Positions 1 to 8,714 of a DNA stretch of 64,000 nt are shown here, one piece after another (the first letter of the stretch is position 1; the number at the start of each line of letters is the position of its first letter). The stretch comes from a virus. The position numbers were made by a program, and so were the translations under genes. Under the pieces are notes generated by a model. It worked only from the letters and a program-made list of their open reading frames with translations, did no database searches and was not told the origin of the DNA. Where the stretch lies: positions 27,801 through 91,800 of the IMG/VR virus record IMGVR_UViG_3300021964_007369; one strand, given 5' to 3'.

Positions 1-575
1 TGCTTTCGTGTGTTGTGAATATTTGCCAAGTATTCAACTATATCAAGAAATTCATCTATTAAAAATGTTTCTCCGCCTAAGAATGTGTATATTACACTTT
101 CTTTATCTCCAGTGTTATTTTCTATATGTTTATACAAACTTGTAAGAGCCGCTTCTTGCCATTCTGCATCAGGCTCTAAAATAGGTACACCTAATTTTTT
201 TGCCCATAAACTACTTACTTCTGGTATACAATATATGCATGTCTGATTACATTTACTAGAAAGTGCTATTTCAATTCTGTAGGAAAGATCATTTTTTAAA
301 TTAGGTGTTGACTTGTTTAACCAATTGTTCCAAGTGTTGTATTGACTATTAGGGTGGTTAGAGCTACAGGCTTCACAACCTTTAGGAAAATTATTATTTT
401 TTATCCAATACTGTTTTGCTTCTGTTAGTTCTTTGCGGTCGGTCCAAAACTTTGGGTCTGAAATTTCTTCTATTGTAGGTGTTTCAAGTTGTTGTCTTTT
501 ACAACAATTTACAACTTCTTTTCTATGGATGTTTAAGTTTATGTCCGTCCATAACCTACTGCAAGGAGTAATCAT
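1..575 (-). CDS. Radical SAM protein with N-terminal twitch module (3' part cut by window edge)
   Basis: The first 191 codons are visible; the gene continues beyond base 1. The ATG at 575-573 shares one base with the stop of the upstream oxygenase gene (TAATG), so the start is set by translational coupling. Visible cysteines: C5, C24-C25, then C67xxC70, then the radical SAM motif CNQTCIYC (C109, C113, C116) that binds the SAM-cleaving 4Fe-4S cluster, and the GGE motif at about 167-169 that contacts SAM. The cysteines before the core match the twitch module of the other radical SAM genes in this operon and probably hold an auxiliary Fe-S cluster. Known of the family: SAM cleavage to a 5'-deoxyadenosyl radical. 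The substrate is unknown. The 5' part is the more distant member of the set: its first motif reads CSRLW rather than FCxxPW. Confidence 0.85.
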   Translation of the reverse strand, partial: MITPCSRLWTDINLNIHRKEVVNCCKRQQLETPTIEEISDPKFWTDRKELTEAKQYWIKNNNFPKGCEACSSNHPNSQYNTWNNWLNKSTPNLKNDLSYRIEIALSSKCNQTCIYCIPEVSSLWAKKLGVPILEPDAEWQEAALTSLYKHIENNTGDKESVIYTFLGGETFLIDEFLDIVEYLANIHNTRK

Positions 576-1333
576 TAGAATGCCTTTGTTATGCTCATTA
601 ACTTTAATACATTTTCCCAAGTTTTTGGTATATTCATTACAAGATGGATACTATCGTTTACCCAACTGTGTGTTCTATGAGTCTTTGTTGTGTCTACATA
701 GTAAACACCGCCGGGCTTTATTGGAACTTTTGTGTGTTCCATTTCCCATTCGAATTCGTCTCTTGTTACATTCCAACTAGGAAATGCAACTACTCTAAAA
801 GTGTCTCTTGTAAGTTTAGGATGATCTTTATGCGGAGGAAAATATCCTCCAGCATTTGCTTTAACTAACATTGTTCTACCTAATGGTTTCCAATAGTCTA
901 ATAATTCATGTAAACTAGGAAGCATATTATATGCTTCTGTAGGAGTGTTGAATTCTGTTTCGCTTAAACGTCTGCCAGCTTTTTTACATGCTTCTGGCAT
1001 ACTCAACCCTTCTTCCATAGAAGCATCAGGTAACCCAAAAAGAGATATTCCTTCTCTGTCGTTCATTATACCTTCTCTACGTAGGTACGGTACCCATCGG
1101 TCATCAAGTGCTTCAACTTCTTTCATAAATTGACTTGGATCTATTTTTATACTTAGAGGCTCCCAAAAACTAAGCATGCCTAATTGAAGTTCACACTTTA
1201 GATCTTCGTTACTAGGATCTAAAGACTCTGGATTGTCTAACCATGTTTGATAATAGTTTGCTTGTGTAGCTCTATTCGCAAGAGGTATTAAATTAAGTTG
1301 TTTACCGTCTTTATCGTATTTTTTATAGTCCAT
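575..1333 (-). CDS. 2-oxoglutarate/Fe(II)-dependent oxygenase-like protein
   Basis: 252 residues. Iron-binding HxD is visible as H168-x-D170 in GGYFPPHKDHP, followed about 50 residues later by THRTHSW (H219 and H222), one of which would be the distal histidine. The segment KPGGVYYVDTTKTHR resembles the end of the double-stranded beta-helix in aspartyl/asparaginyl hydroxylase-like and other 2OG oxygenases, which hydroxylate a substrate with O2 and 2-oxoglutarate. Such oxygenases are frequent in marine T4-like phages. The start at 1333 lies 11 bases after the nitroreductase-like gene. No good ribosome binding site is visible, and a TAAATA-like motif at 1339-1346 sits too close to serve as a promoter. 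Substrate unknown; its place in the operon suggests it tailors the same product as the radical SAM enzymes. Confidence 0.75.
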   Translation of the reverse strand: MDYKKYDKDGKQLNLIPLANRATQANYYQTWLDNPESLDPSNEDLKCELQLGMLSFWEPLSIKIDPSQFMKEVEALDDRWVPYLRREGIMNDREGISLFGLPDASMEEGLSMPEACKKAGRRLSETEFNTPTEAYNMLPSLHELLDYWKPLGRTMLVKANAGGYFPPHKDHPKLTRDTFRVVAFPSWNVTRDEFEWEMEHTKVPIKPGGVYYVDTTKTHRTHSWVNDSIHLVMNIPKTWENVLKLMSITKAF

Positions 1334-1344
1334 ACTAATATTTA

Positions 1345-2055
1345 TTAGCGGACCACGTTGTTAAACCACTTCTTTGGCTTTTGTCCTGTATGTGTGACAC
1401 CGTCTTTGTATGTTGTAAAGCTGTGGTCTGTATTTGAAATACCTGTTCCGATACCGACGCTTATCATAGGTCTACCTATATAATCTTTGTTAAAATAAAA
1501 TGTTTGATCGTTGAAAGTTACATTTATTTTTTGAAGATTAGAACCAAATCTATTCCAAATTTTTTCAGCATATTCATAACTTGTATTGTTGTCTTGTTTA
1601 ATAGCCCAACCATCTACACAAGCAATTTGACAGGCATCGTATCCTAGTTGTAAAGTTTCGGAAACAAGAATACCAGCATGGAAAGAATTATTTCGTATTG
1701 CTTCTGTATTTTTAGAAATCTTAATATAACCTCTTTGTTCTTCTGTTAATATTTCATTTAGGTCCTGAGGAATTTTAATTTGAAAACTTGTAAACATATA
1801 CGGAGCATCTTGTAACGCCGTAAAATACTCATTGTGTCCTTGGTATTTGTCATCTGTAAAATAAATGTTTTCTACTAACCAATTTTTTAATGCTTCATCT
1901 TCTGGTGTAAGCAAACACCAAACATGATCAATAGATCCTAATTGACTAGGAATGTATTGTATCATTTCTACTAGATTGTCTATATCCTGTTGTGCTGGAA
2001 TGATACTACTGTCAAACGCTCTTACCGTCCACCTATTTTTCCATTTATTTAACAT
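1345..2055 (-). CDS. Nitroreductase-like flavoprotein
   Basis: 236 residues. The N-terminus RWTVRAFDSSIIP followed by a helix and a PSQLG segment resembles the opening RRSxRxF...P...PS region of the nitroreductase family, which binds FMN as a homodimer and uses NAD(P)H. A later segment, ILVSETLQLGYDA, matches the family's hydrophobic helix before the second FMN-binding stretch, and PMISVGIGTG lies where the family usually has a PxxxxxxG strand. The usual residues are only partly kept, so activity is uncertain. The ATG at 2055 shares one base with the stop of the radical SAM gene before it (TAATG). In natural-product pathways such enzymes oxidise or reduce ring systems; that role here is inference. 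Confidence 0.6.
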   Translation of the reverse strand: MLNKWKNRWTVRAFDSSIIPAQQDIDNLVEMIQYIPSQLGSIDHVWCLLTPEDEALKNWLVENIYFTDDKYQGHNEYFTALQDAPYMFTSFQIKIPQDLNEILTEEQRGYIKISKNTEAIRNNSFHAGILVSETLQLGYDACQIACVDGWAIKQDNNTSYEYAEKIWNRFGSNLQKINVTFNDQTFYFNKDYIGRPMISVGIGTGISNTDHSFTTYKDGVTHTGQKPKKWFNNVVR

Positions 2056-3389
2056 TAGCTCTTCTTTAAATTGCTGTGCTCAGATATTTCATTATATTCA
2101 TTATCGTAAATGCCAGGGTATTCTTTATTTAAAATATCTAATTCAGGTATTGCTTCAAATACATTTGTGTCTCTGCTAAAATCTAATACAGCACTTTTTC
2201 TTAAAAAGTTTATAGCACCTTGTTCACTGTGTGGTTTCTCTAATTCGTTATAGAAAGTTTTTAAGTTTTGAGGATTATGCACAAAAGTAGATTTTTCATA
2301 TCTTTTAATTTTTTTTCTAATTTCTTTTTTAAATTTATCAGGTAATACTTGTATGTTAAATGCTTTTGTAAATACCGGATTTAACGCAGGAGTAAATCTT
2401 TCATTGTCGCTTCTGTATAATTCTTTAAATTCTTCTAACATCTCCGGTAGCCTAAAAATATTATAACACCCTAAACTTATGATAGGACTACATCTAATAT
2501 CAGCTTCAACTAACTTACGAATATTAGAACTAACTATTTTCCAGTCAGTTCCGTATCTAATCCATTCAGCCCTTGCACCTAGTTCGTCCACACTATTTTC
2601 AATGTACAATCTATCCTTCTTCCATTTCTTCCAATAGTCGATTACATTTTTTCCTTTATAATCTAACTTTAAAAGATTAGAATTGTATTTCATTTTTACA
2701 TTATATTTTTTAAGATTATCTAATTTTTCTAATATGTACCAATGCTCGTCCATTACAAGTGGTTCGCCGCCTGCAAAATAAATTTTTTCTACATCATGTA
2801 TAGCATCGTCGACCCAACTAATTTTTTCTCCAAAGTTTTCAACTTTATCCATAGCGATAGTATCTTCTTCCGATAATACTAATGCTTGCATTAATCGACT
2901 CCTAGCATTGTCCGACGTCATGCTTTTATACAAACGGTTTGCTTCAATTGTCCACCTACTGCTAAATTGTGGTGTACACATAACGCAAGTCATATTGCAA
3001 ATATTACTAAAACGTAAATCCCAATACCGTATTTTAAAATCTGGCAGTGTACCATCTTCTTGAGTTGTAGGAATTATATCCATTACTTCGTCTGCATAGT
3101 TATGAGTGAAAGCCCATTGCCTAGGACTCTTTACACCAATCTTTTCATAATTTACACATTTATGACAAGTGTCCTCAGGCAATATACCATTAAGCATATC
3201 AACTCTAAGTTTTTTCATTTTGTCACCGTTAAATATTTCATCTATAGTTTTTTCTTTTACATTACCTAAGATTGTAGGATTTGCTCCACGCTGGTGACAA
3301 CAAGGCACAACATCACCGTTAGGATTAATTGCTAAGTGTGACCAAGGATGTATACATAAACTAGTTGATTTTAATTTATAAGGGTTCAT
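2055..3389 (-). CDS. Radical SAM protein with N-terminal twitch module
   Basis: 444 residues. The N-terminal module has C12 in LCIHPWSHLA, the pair C30-C31 after NPNGDVVP, and C75xxC78. The radical SAM core follows with CNMTCVMC (C131, C135, C138) and AGGEP at 206-210. The order auxiliary-cysteine module then core is the reverse of ordinary SPASM proteins and matches the family named twitch domain-containing radical SAM proteins. The downstream nitroreductase-like gene starts on the last base of the stop codon; the upstream unknown gene ends 4 bases before the start. The C-terminal 230 residues have no motif I recognise and end in LDILNKEYPGIYDN. Substrate unknown. Confidence 0.88.
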   Translation of the reverse strand: MNPYKLKSTSLCIHPWSHLAINPNGDVVPCCHQRGANPTILGNVKEKTIDEIFNGDKMKKLRVDMLNGILPEDTCHKCVNYEKIGVKSPRQWAFTHNYADEVMDIIPTTQEDGTLPDFKIRYWDLRFSNICNMTCVMCTPQFSSRWTIEANRLYKSMTSDNARSRLMQALVLSEEDTIAMDKVENFGEKISWVDDAIHDVEKIYFAGGEPLVMDEHWYILEKLDNLKKYNVKMKYNSNLLKLDYKGKNVIDYWKKWKKDRLYIENSVDELGARAEWIRYGTDWKIVSSNIRKLVEADIRCSPIISLGCYNIFRLPEMLEEFKELYRSDNERFTPALNPVFTKAFNIQVLPDKFKKEIRKKIKRYEKSTFVHNPQNLKTFYNELEKPHSEQGAINFLRKSAVLDFSRDTNVFEAIPELDILNKEYPGIYDNEYNEISEHSNLKKS

Positions 3390-3393
3390 ACTA

Positions 3394-4293
3394 CTATTTA
3401 ACTTCCTTTATTTTTTCAGATATCTTTTTGGCAATATGTTTAATACTGTTAATATCGTAATGGTACGGACTTCTGCCTAATCTATGCTGATCGTCTCCAA
3501 CAACTTCTTCCCAATCAATTTCTAATAGTTTTGCTCTATAAGGACGCATCTGATGTTTAATACCTAGATGTATACCTTTTTGAAACCTGTGTACATCATA
3601 CCAACTGTTTACATCAAAATGTTTTCCATTTGTAACTTTGTTTTTAAATATATGTGTAAAATTTCCAGTGACTGGAATATCTTGATAGTATCCTATCTTT
3701 TTGTTAATCCAACGTCTAGCTGGTGGAGTATACACTAATTGTATTCTATCCTCAAATAATCCTGTGACTAATTCAGCAAAACGTCTTCCCCATTCACCTT
3801 GCATATTCCAATTTTCTTTTTGATTCCAAAATCCTCTAAATACTAAGTCGTCATCATATGTACATACATTACGTTTATCGTTCAGTATATCTAATATGTT
3901 TTCAGGAAACTTTAATTTAGTAAGTTCACTTGCTGATTTTTCTTTGATTAGTTGCTTAATTAATGTTACATGTTCTTTATTGTATTGACAACGTGCTTCT
4001 GATTCTCTTGTAAAACTAGCAATTAGATAGTTGTCTTTTTTATTTGTTTTAGGAACTATATCAAAATAATCTTTGCTTACAATTTCTTTGTATATACGTC
4101 TGCCAAACGGATACTTTTTTGCATCACTTTTATTATACCATTTGTCAACAGCATCAGCAATATATCCAATAGGTGAAAACAAACTACCTATAGTAGTTGT
4201 ATCTAATCTTTGAAATGTATGTTGCGGATATTTTTTAATTAGTATTGGTATAGTATCTTCTAATTCACATCCGCCCCAGAGGAAGAAGTTCAT
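3394..4293 (-). CDS. Unknown protein, possibly SGNH/DUF6270-like
   Basis: 299 residues, not firmly recognised. The N-terminus MNFFLWGGCELED puts a GGC turn right after a beta strand, as in the first block of SGNH-type proteins, and the C-terminus has HRLGRSPYHYDINSIKHI, where such proteins keep the D/H block. The middle part NYLIASFTRESEAR could be the strand before the conserved E/R of DUF6270, but this is weak. A short motif, THIFKN followed closely by GKHFD, also occurs as THIFKNGKHYD in the glycosyltransferase-like protein at 13452-14471, so the two may share a small domain. It overlaps the upstream radical SAM gene by 4 bases (ATGA) and sits among modifying enzymes. Function unknown. Confidence 0.45.
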   Translation of the reverse strand: MNFFLWGGCELEDTIPILIKKYPQHTFQRLDTTTIGSLFSPIGYIADAVDKWYNKSDAKKYPFGRRIYKEIVSKDYFDIVPKTNKKDNYLIASFTRESEARCQYNKEHVTLIKQLIKEKSASELTKLKFPENILDILNDKRNVCTYDDDLVFRGFWNQKENWNMQGEWGRRFAELVTGLFEDRIQLVYTPPARRWINKKIGYYQDIPVTGNFTHIFKNKVTNGKHFDVNSWYDVHRFQKGIHLGIKHQMRPYRAKLLEIDWEEVVGDDQHRLGRSPYHYDINSIKHIAKKISEKIKEVK

Positions 4294-5438
4294 ATATCCA
4301 ACTCCGGAACTACATCTACTAAATTTTGATTTCGACTTTCGTCTAACTTTGCAGTATACTCTTTAAATGCATCTAATTTATTTGACCAATCTTCTGCCCA
4401 CATGTAATCTATAATGCCTTGCACTTTAGGCAAATCTATATACGGTCTTAGTCTAAGGGCGGCTAAATTTTTCAAATCTTTCGGTAAACATCTTATGTTT
4501 AGATATTCAGGATGATTTAAAATATTAAAATATATTTTATGTTCATAGGGTAATGCCCATTCAATTAATTTATCTAAGTGTAATATGTTGTACATCTGCA
4601 CTGTACAATGTATTTCAATAGTTGCGTTATAAAGTTTTCTAATATCCTGAAAGTTGCGTTCTATAGTAGCCCAGTTACTAGGATATCGTATGTATCTATC
4701 AAGTTCGCCTGTTGCATCAATACTACAATTTAATTGTACATGTTTAAACTTACTCCATTTCCATATTAAATCTTTAGGAACATTTGTAAGATTAGTGTTA
4801 TACTTTAATTTTATTTTATGTGCTGTTTTATTATCTATAAAATAATCAAGCAATCTATGCTGTTCTTTAATAATAGTTGGTTCGCCACCTGTTAGATATA
4901 TTTCATCGACTGTATTAGCAATGCTGAATAAATTTTCCCAAGTCTTTTCATCTTCAGGCCAATCCATATTACTTAATCGTTTATATTCACTTTCACTTAG
5001 AGCTTCTTCAACTAGATTCCATTCTTTGACCCACATACTACTTGCATACGGATTGCACATTCTACATTTTAAATTACATAAGTTGCCTAACCGTAAGTCC
5101 ACATATTTAATATCAAAAGGTGCATCTACTGTATACTTAATATCTTCTTGCCATTTATGATTCCATGCTTGTCTTGCACTACGCACACCTGCATCTTCTT
5201 CACGGAAACATCTTGTACACATTTCAGGACGTTCACCGTCAAGCATTTGCTTACGTATTTTTTTATATACTTCGCTATTCCATGCTTCTTCTAAGTTATC
5301 TTTGTTTAGTTTAAAAGGGGTGCCATCTTCTTTGGTAATAAAATTTTGTCCAGGAATAGAGTTACAACACACACGAAGATTGCCACTAGCATTGGTAGCT
5401 AGATGCATCCACGGAAGTATACAAAATGTTTTACTCAT
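4290..5438 (-). CDS. Radical SAM protein with N-terminal twitch module
   Basis: 382 residues. The N-terminal module reads FCILPWMHLATNASGN with C6, the pair C24-C25, then C74xxC77. The radical SAM core has CNLKCRMC (C121, C125, C128) and TGGEP at 183-187. Closely similar in layout to the genes at 5431-6630, 6620-7744 and 8714-10120, and probably a paralogue of them. The start overlaps the upstream gene by 8 bases through the junction TATGAGTAA, which is reused at other boundaries of this operon. The tail ends in NLVDVVPELDI, a short acidic C-terminal motif (D-x-VPE/PxF) also seen in several of its paralogues. Substrate unknown. Confidence 0.9.
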   Translation of the reverse strand: MSKTFCILPWMHLATNASGNLRVCCNSIPGQNFITKEDGTPFKLNKDNLEEAWNSEVYKKIRKQMLDGERPEMCTRCFREEDAGVRSARQAWNHKWQEDIKYTVDAPFDIKYVDLRLGNLCNLKCRMCNPYASSMWVKEWNLVEEALSESEYKRLSNMDWPEDEKTWENLFSIANTVDEIYLTGGEPTIIKEQHRLLDYFIDNKTAHKIKLKYNTNLTNVPKDLIWKWSKFKHVQLNCSIDATGELDRYIRYPSNWATIERNFQDIRKLYNATIEIHCTVQMYNILHLDKLIEWALPYEHKIYFNILNHPEYLNIRCLPKDLKNLAALRLRPYIDLPKVQGIIDYMWAEDWSNKLDAFKEYTAKLDESRNQNLVDVVPELDI

Positions 5439-6630
5439 ATCTTTTAAACTCCGGTACTATGTCAAACAGATTAGTGTCTCTACTTGCATCTAATTTTTTA
5501 CTAAATCTTAAAAACTGATCCCAGTTTTCAGATTTTTGTTCAGCAAGTAAAAAATTTAAATTAGTATTAATAAATCTTTCTATACGCTTTTTTCGAGAAG
5601 TACTTATATCGTATGTTTTAACTTTTTCTAAATATGCTTTGTATTTCTTTTCTGCTGTATCCTTTAATCCCACAGGCAATATTTGGGGGTTAATAAATTT
5701 AGGTGCCCATGCAATGTTTCCGTGTACAGGTAAATCTAATTCAAATGTAAAGTAGTCATATGCTTCAGGCAGTCCCATTACATTCCAAGCACTATAACAT
5801 AATGCCGCTCTGGCTTCAAACTTATCACCTAGTTCTAATTTAACTTTCTTTAAGTTTTCTGCAATTTGTTTTGTGTTTGCTTCAGTACGAATATATTCAT
5901 TTAGTTCTGGATGACCGTCTATACTCAAACTTATATCAACACTTCTAAAATCTTTCCATGCTTCTAGTGCATCAAACTTTCCGTACTTTAGTTTACTTAA
6001 ATTTGTGCTGTACTTAACTGTGATATGTTCACCATGGGGCCTCAGTGCCTCTAATACCTTATAATGCATAGGATCCATTAGAGGTTCTCCGCCAGCAAAC
6101 TCCACTATTTCCATAGTTGGTGCTAGTTTTTCTATGTTAGCTAAGAACTCTGGATTGTTATAGTTTTCTTGTCTAGTTGTATCATTTTTCCAACCTATGT
6201 CTTCATATTCGTCTTTGACTTTAGCCCAATCTTTTAACCATGTCGTTGAAAGGTCTGGCTTACATGTTCTACAACGGAAGTTACATAAGTTACTAAGTTT
6301 TAATTCTAGCACTGGAATATTAAACGGTACTTGTGTATGTTCTTCGTCTTCATCAAACGGATACATCCAATTGCGGGTCTTGTTCATAGTTTGACGCATA
6401 CTAACACTGCCTTGGTCTTCTAATTGATAACAAGGCCAACAACCTTCTGGACGTTCATCGTTCAAAAGTTCTTTACGCAACTTTTGCATATGTTTATTAT
6501 TCCAAATTTGTTCTAGTGTTTCATCAGCAATATTACCTACAGTTTGCATACTTCTACAACAAGGAGCAACGTTACCGTCAACTCTTGTGCTTAGATGTAT
6601 CCAGGGTAATATACAAAAATTATTCTTCAT
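5431..6630 (-). CDS. Radical SAM protein with N-terminal twitch module
   Basis: 399 residues from the ATG at 6630. I prefer this start over one 33 bases upstream because it aligns MKNNFCILPW with the starts of its paralogues and overlaps the upstream stop by 11 bases, as is usual in this operon. Motifs: C6, C24-C25, C64xxC67 in the N-terminal module; radical SAM CNFRCRTC (C116, C120, C123); AGGEP at 179-183. The C-terminus NLFDIVPEFKRYE contains the tail motif shared by the paralogues. The last codons YE-stop form the TATGAGTAA junction with the next gene. Known of the family: radical chemistry on peptides or small molecules; the substrate here is not known. Confidence 0.9.
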   Translation of the reverse strand: MKNNFCILPWIHLSTRVDGNVAPCCRSMQTVGNIADETLEQIWNNKHMQKLRKELLNDERPEGCWPCYQLEDQGSVSMRQTMNKTRNWMYPFDEDEEHTQVPFNIPVLELKLSNLCNFRCRTCKPDLSTTWLKDWAKVKDEYEDIGWKNDTTRQENYNNPEFLANIEKLAPTMEIVEFAGGEPLMDPMHYKVLEALRPHGEHITVKYSTNLSKLKYGKFDALEAWKDFRSVDISLSIDGHPELNEYIRTEANTKQIAENLKKVKLELGDKFEARAALCYSAWNVMGLPEAYDYFTFELDLPVHGNIAWAPKFINPQILPVGLKDTAEKKYKAYLEKVKTYDISTSRKKRIERFINTNLNFLLAEQKSENWDQFLRFSKKLDASRDTNLFDIVPEFKRYE

Positions 6631-7744
6631 TCCAAATTTTCCTAAACTTTGGTTCAACATCAAACAACTTTTCGTTTCTGATTTTGTCTAATTTCTCAGT
6701 ATATTCTTTAAACTTCTTCCATTTGCTTTTATCTCGATTTTGAGTTTTTAACCATTTAACAATGTTATCAAAGCTAGGTTCTTTACTGTATCTTGCAATT
6801 AACTTTCTCTTTGTCTTGTCTGGTAAATTAGCAGGGTCTTGATAAGTCGGAAAATAACTAATATTACCAAATGCTTTACTATAATTTTCATGAGGGCCAA
6901 AATATTTTTTTATAACAGATAGCATTTGTTGTAGATGAAAGATATTATACATTGTAACTGTAATACTAATACCAGGAATAAAATTGGGCAGTCGGTCTCG
7001 CATATACTCCATATTTTTTACTGCTGTTTCAAGTGGATGATTAGGTCCGCCTCTTATATATTTGTAAAGTTCTCCTGTAGCTTCTAAACTTAGATTACAT
7101 TTTATTTTTTTGAACTGTTTTAATTTTTCAATATAATAATCACTTATGCCTGTGCCATTTGTAAAAACAACAAGTGTTGTATTTCTTTTAAAATTATCAT
7201 CTAATCTATCTATAAAGTTTAAGAACTGGTCAGTAACAAACGGCTCGCCACCTTTTACTTCTAATACAAAGTCGTCATAAGTTACATTATTACAATATTC
7301 AACAATTTGATCTAACCTATAATCAGGCATATCATATTTTGGTGTTATAACTCTTTCTAAATCAAATCCGCCTTCTACAAGTTTCTTTTCATCAGCAATC
7401 CATTTGGTGCTATTTCTACTTTCGCACATTCTGCATTTTAAATTACATGTATTACCAAATGTAATATCCAAATAAGTAATCTCGCCTTCTTTGGCGTCGC
7501 CCTTATTTCCTCGCCATTCTCGTCTACTCGGAATGCCTTTTTCTTCTGTAATCTTACAAACTTCACAACCTTTGTGAAGTAATCCTTTTTCTTTTACCTC
7601 ATTGTATGCGTTTGCATACCAATCAAATATATTTTCTTCGCCTTCTGGAGACACTGCATCTGTAAATATACAACAAGGTTTAATCGTACCTCTGTTGTTT
7701 ATATTCATATGATGCCATGGGCTTAAACAAAATTTCTCAGACAT
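6620..7744 (-). CDS. Radical SAM protein with N-terminal twitch module
   Basis: 374 residues from the ATG at 7744, chosen because MSEKFCLSPWHHM aligns with its paralogues and the ATG lies inside the end of the upstream gene (ATGTCTGA, 8-base overlap). Motifs: C6, C24-C25, C60xxC63, radical SAM CNLKCRMC (C100, C104, C107), KGGEP at 164-168. The C-terminus has KLFDVEPKFRKIW, the same short acidic tail motif as its neighbours. It is the shortest complete twitch-type member here. Its role is unknown; the run of four similar genes (4290-7744) suggests that a series of related positions or substrates is modified. Confidence 0.9.
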   Translation of the reverse strand: MSEKFCLSPWHHMNINNRGTIKPCCIFTDAVSPEGEENIFDWYANAYNEVKEKGLLHKGCEVCKITEEKGIPSRREWRGNKGDAKEGEITYLDITFGNTCNLKCRMCESRNSTKWIADEKKLVEGGFDLERVITPKYDMPDYRLDQIVEYCNNVTYDDFVLEVKGGEPFVTDQFLNFIDRLDDNFKRNTTLVVFTNGTGISDYYIEKLKQFKKIKCNLSLEATGELYKYIRGGPNHPLETAVKNMEYMRDRLPNFIPGISITVTMYNIFHLQQMLSVIKKYFGPHENYSKAFGNISYFPTYQDPANLPDKTKRKLIARYSKEPSFDNIVKWLKTQNRDKSKWKKFKEYTEKLDKIRNEKLFDVEPKFRKIWNEE

Positions 7745-8714
7745 GTTCTTTCCATTTCGTAGTATTGAGATCTGCCGCACAATTACACCATTGCTTTGCA
7801 CACAATATAGGATCTTGTTCTAGGGTAAAACCTGTTTCTATGTTACCCAATATGCCGCCCTGTTTGCAAGTAGCTCTATATACACTACCATCGTTATCAA
7901 TCATAAGCGTTTCTAAGCCTGCCATACACTTCCAACCTTTAAATGTATTCCATTTATTCTTTGTTAAAGTGTTTACATTATCTAGCCAATTTTTTTCTTT
8001 AGTCCATAGTTCGCAGTTTTCTTTATTAGTGCCTGCTTTGTTAAAACTATCCAAATATTCTAATTCTTCGTCGTTGTAATATCCTGTTGCTCCGCCCCAT
8101 TGAACTCCTTCAAATTCCATACCGCTTGCACCAGGCGGATTAAATTCGCCTTGCTTGTTTGTCATAGGACGTATTCTACGCATTACATATTGTATATCAT
8201 TTGTTTGTAGCCAGTCTACAACACCTTTAACTTCATCTAAGCGTCCAGGCAAATACATTAGATGAACATGTATATGTTTTGCTTTATCTTTTAAGCCTAG
8301 TAATACTTCTTTCATGTGTGGTATACGCAGATGTTCAAAGTGCCAACTAAAAATTATATTATCAATATACTCTAATGCTTTGGTATATTTTTCTAAAGGC
8401 AAACTTCCATTACTAATAATACTTGTTTCATCTACATTATATTTTTTAAACAATGCAAGTATATCTAATATTTGCGGATGTACAAACGGCTCGCCGCCTG
8501 TAAGGCTCATTCTAATTTTCTTATCTTTATAAAACTCTCTTAGTGTTTTGATTGTGTATTCAAAACTTTCAAGTGGCATATGTTTGCTTGTATTATCGTG
8601 TAGATCAGCACCACAGTAACTACAATCAAAGTTACAGCGTTTGCCCATATTCCATTCTATACGTACCCAAGATTTATATTTCTTAGCACTATGCTCTACA
8701 CGTACTAGATCCAT
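7737..8714 (-). CDS. Radical SAM protein with C-terminal SPASM-type domain
   Basis: 325 residues from the ATG at 8714, which shares one base with the upstream stop (TGATG); a TTG three bases earlier is in frame but less likely. Unlike its neighbours it has the standard order: the radical SAM motif CNFDCSYC near the N-terminus (about residues 27-34), LTGGEP at about 71-76, then a C-terminal cysteine region WKCMAGLETLMIDNDGSVYR...C...WCNC that fits a SPASM-type auxiliary cluster domain. SPASM proteins such as PqqE and AlbA mature peptides, and some act on other substrates. It may be the conventional maturase of the pathway, with the twitch-type enzymes as accessory members; this is inference. 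Confidence 0.9.
   Translation of the reverse strand: MDLVRVEHSAKKYKSWVRIEWNMGKRCNFDCSYCGADLHDNTSKHMPLESFEYTIKTLREFYKDKKIRMSLTGGEPFVHPQILDILALFKKYNVDETSIISNGSLPLEKYTKALEYIDNIIFSWHFEHLRIPHMKEVLLGLKDKAKHIHVHLMYLPGRLDEVKGVVDWLQTNDIQYVMRRIRPMTNKQGEFNPPGASGMEFEGVQWGGATGYYNDEELEYLDSFNKAGTNKENCELWTKEKNWLDNVNTLTKNKWNTFKGWKCMAGLETLMIDNDGSVYRATCKQGGILGNIETGFTLEQDPILCAKQWCNCAADLNTTKWKEHV

Noticed and set aside
1339-1346. TAAATA-type late promoter before the 2OG oxygenase gene
   Set aside because: AATAAATA on the minus strand lies only 6 bases before the ATG, leaving no room for a leader, so it is probably chance in AT-rich DNA.
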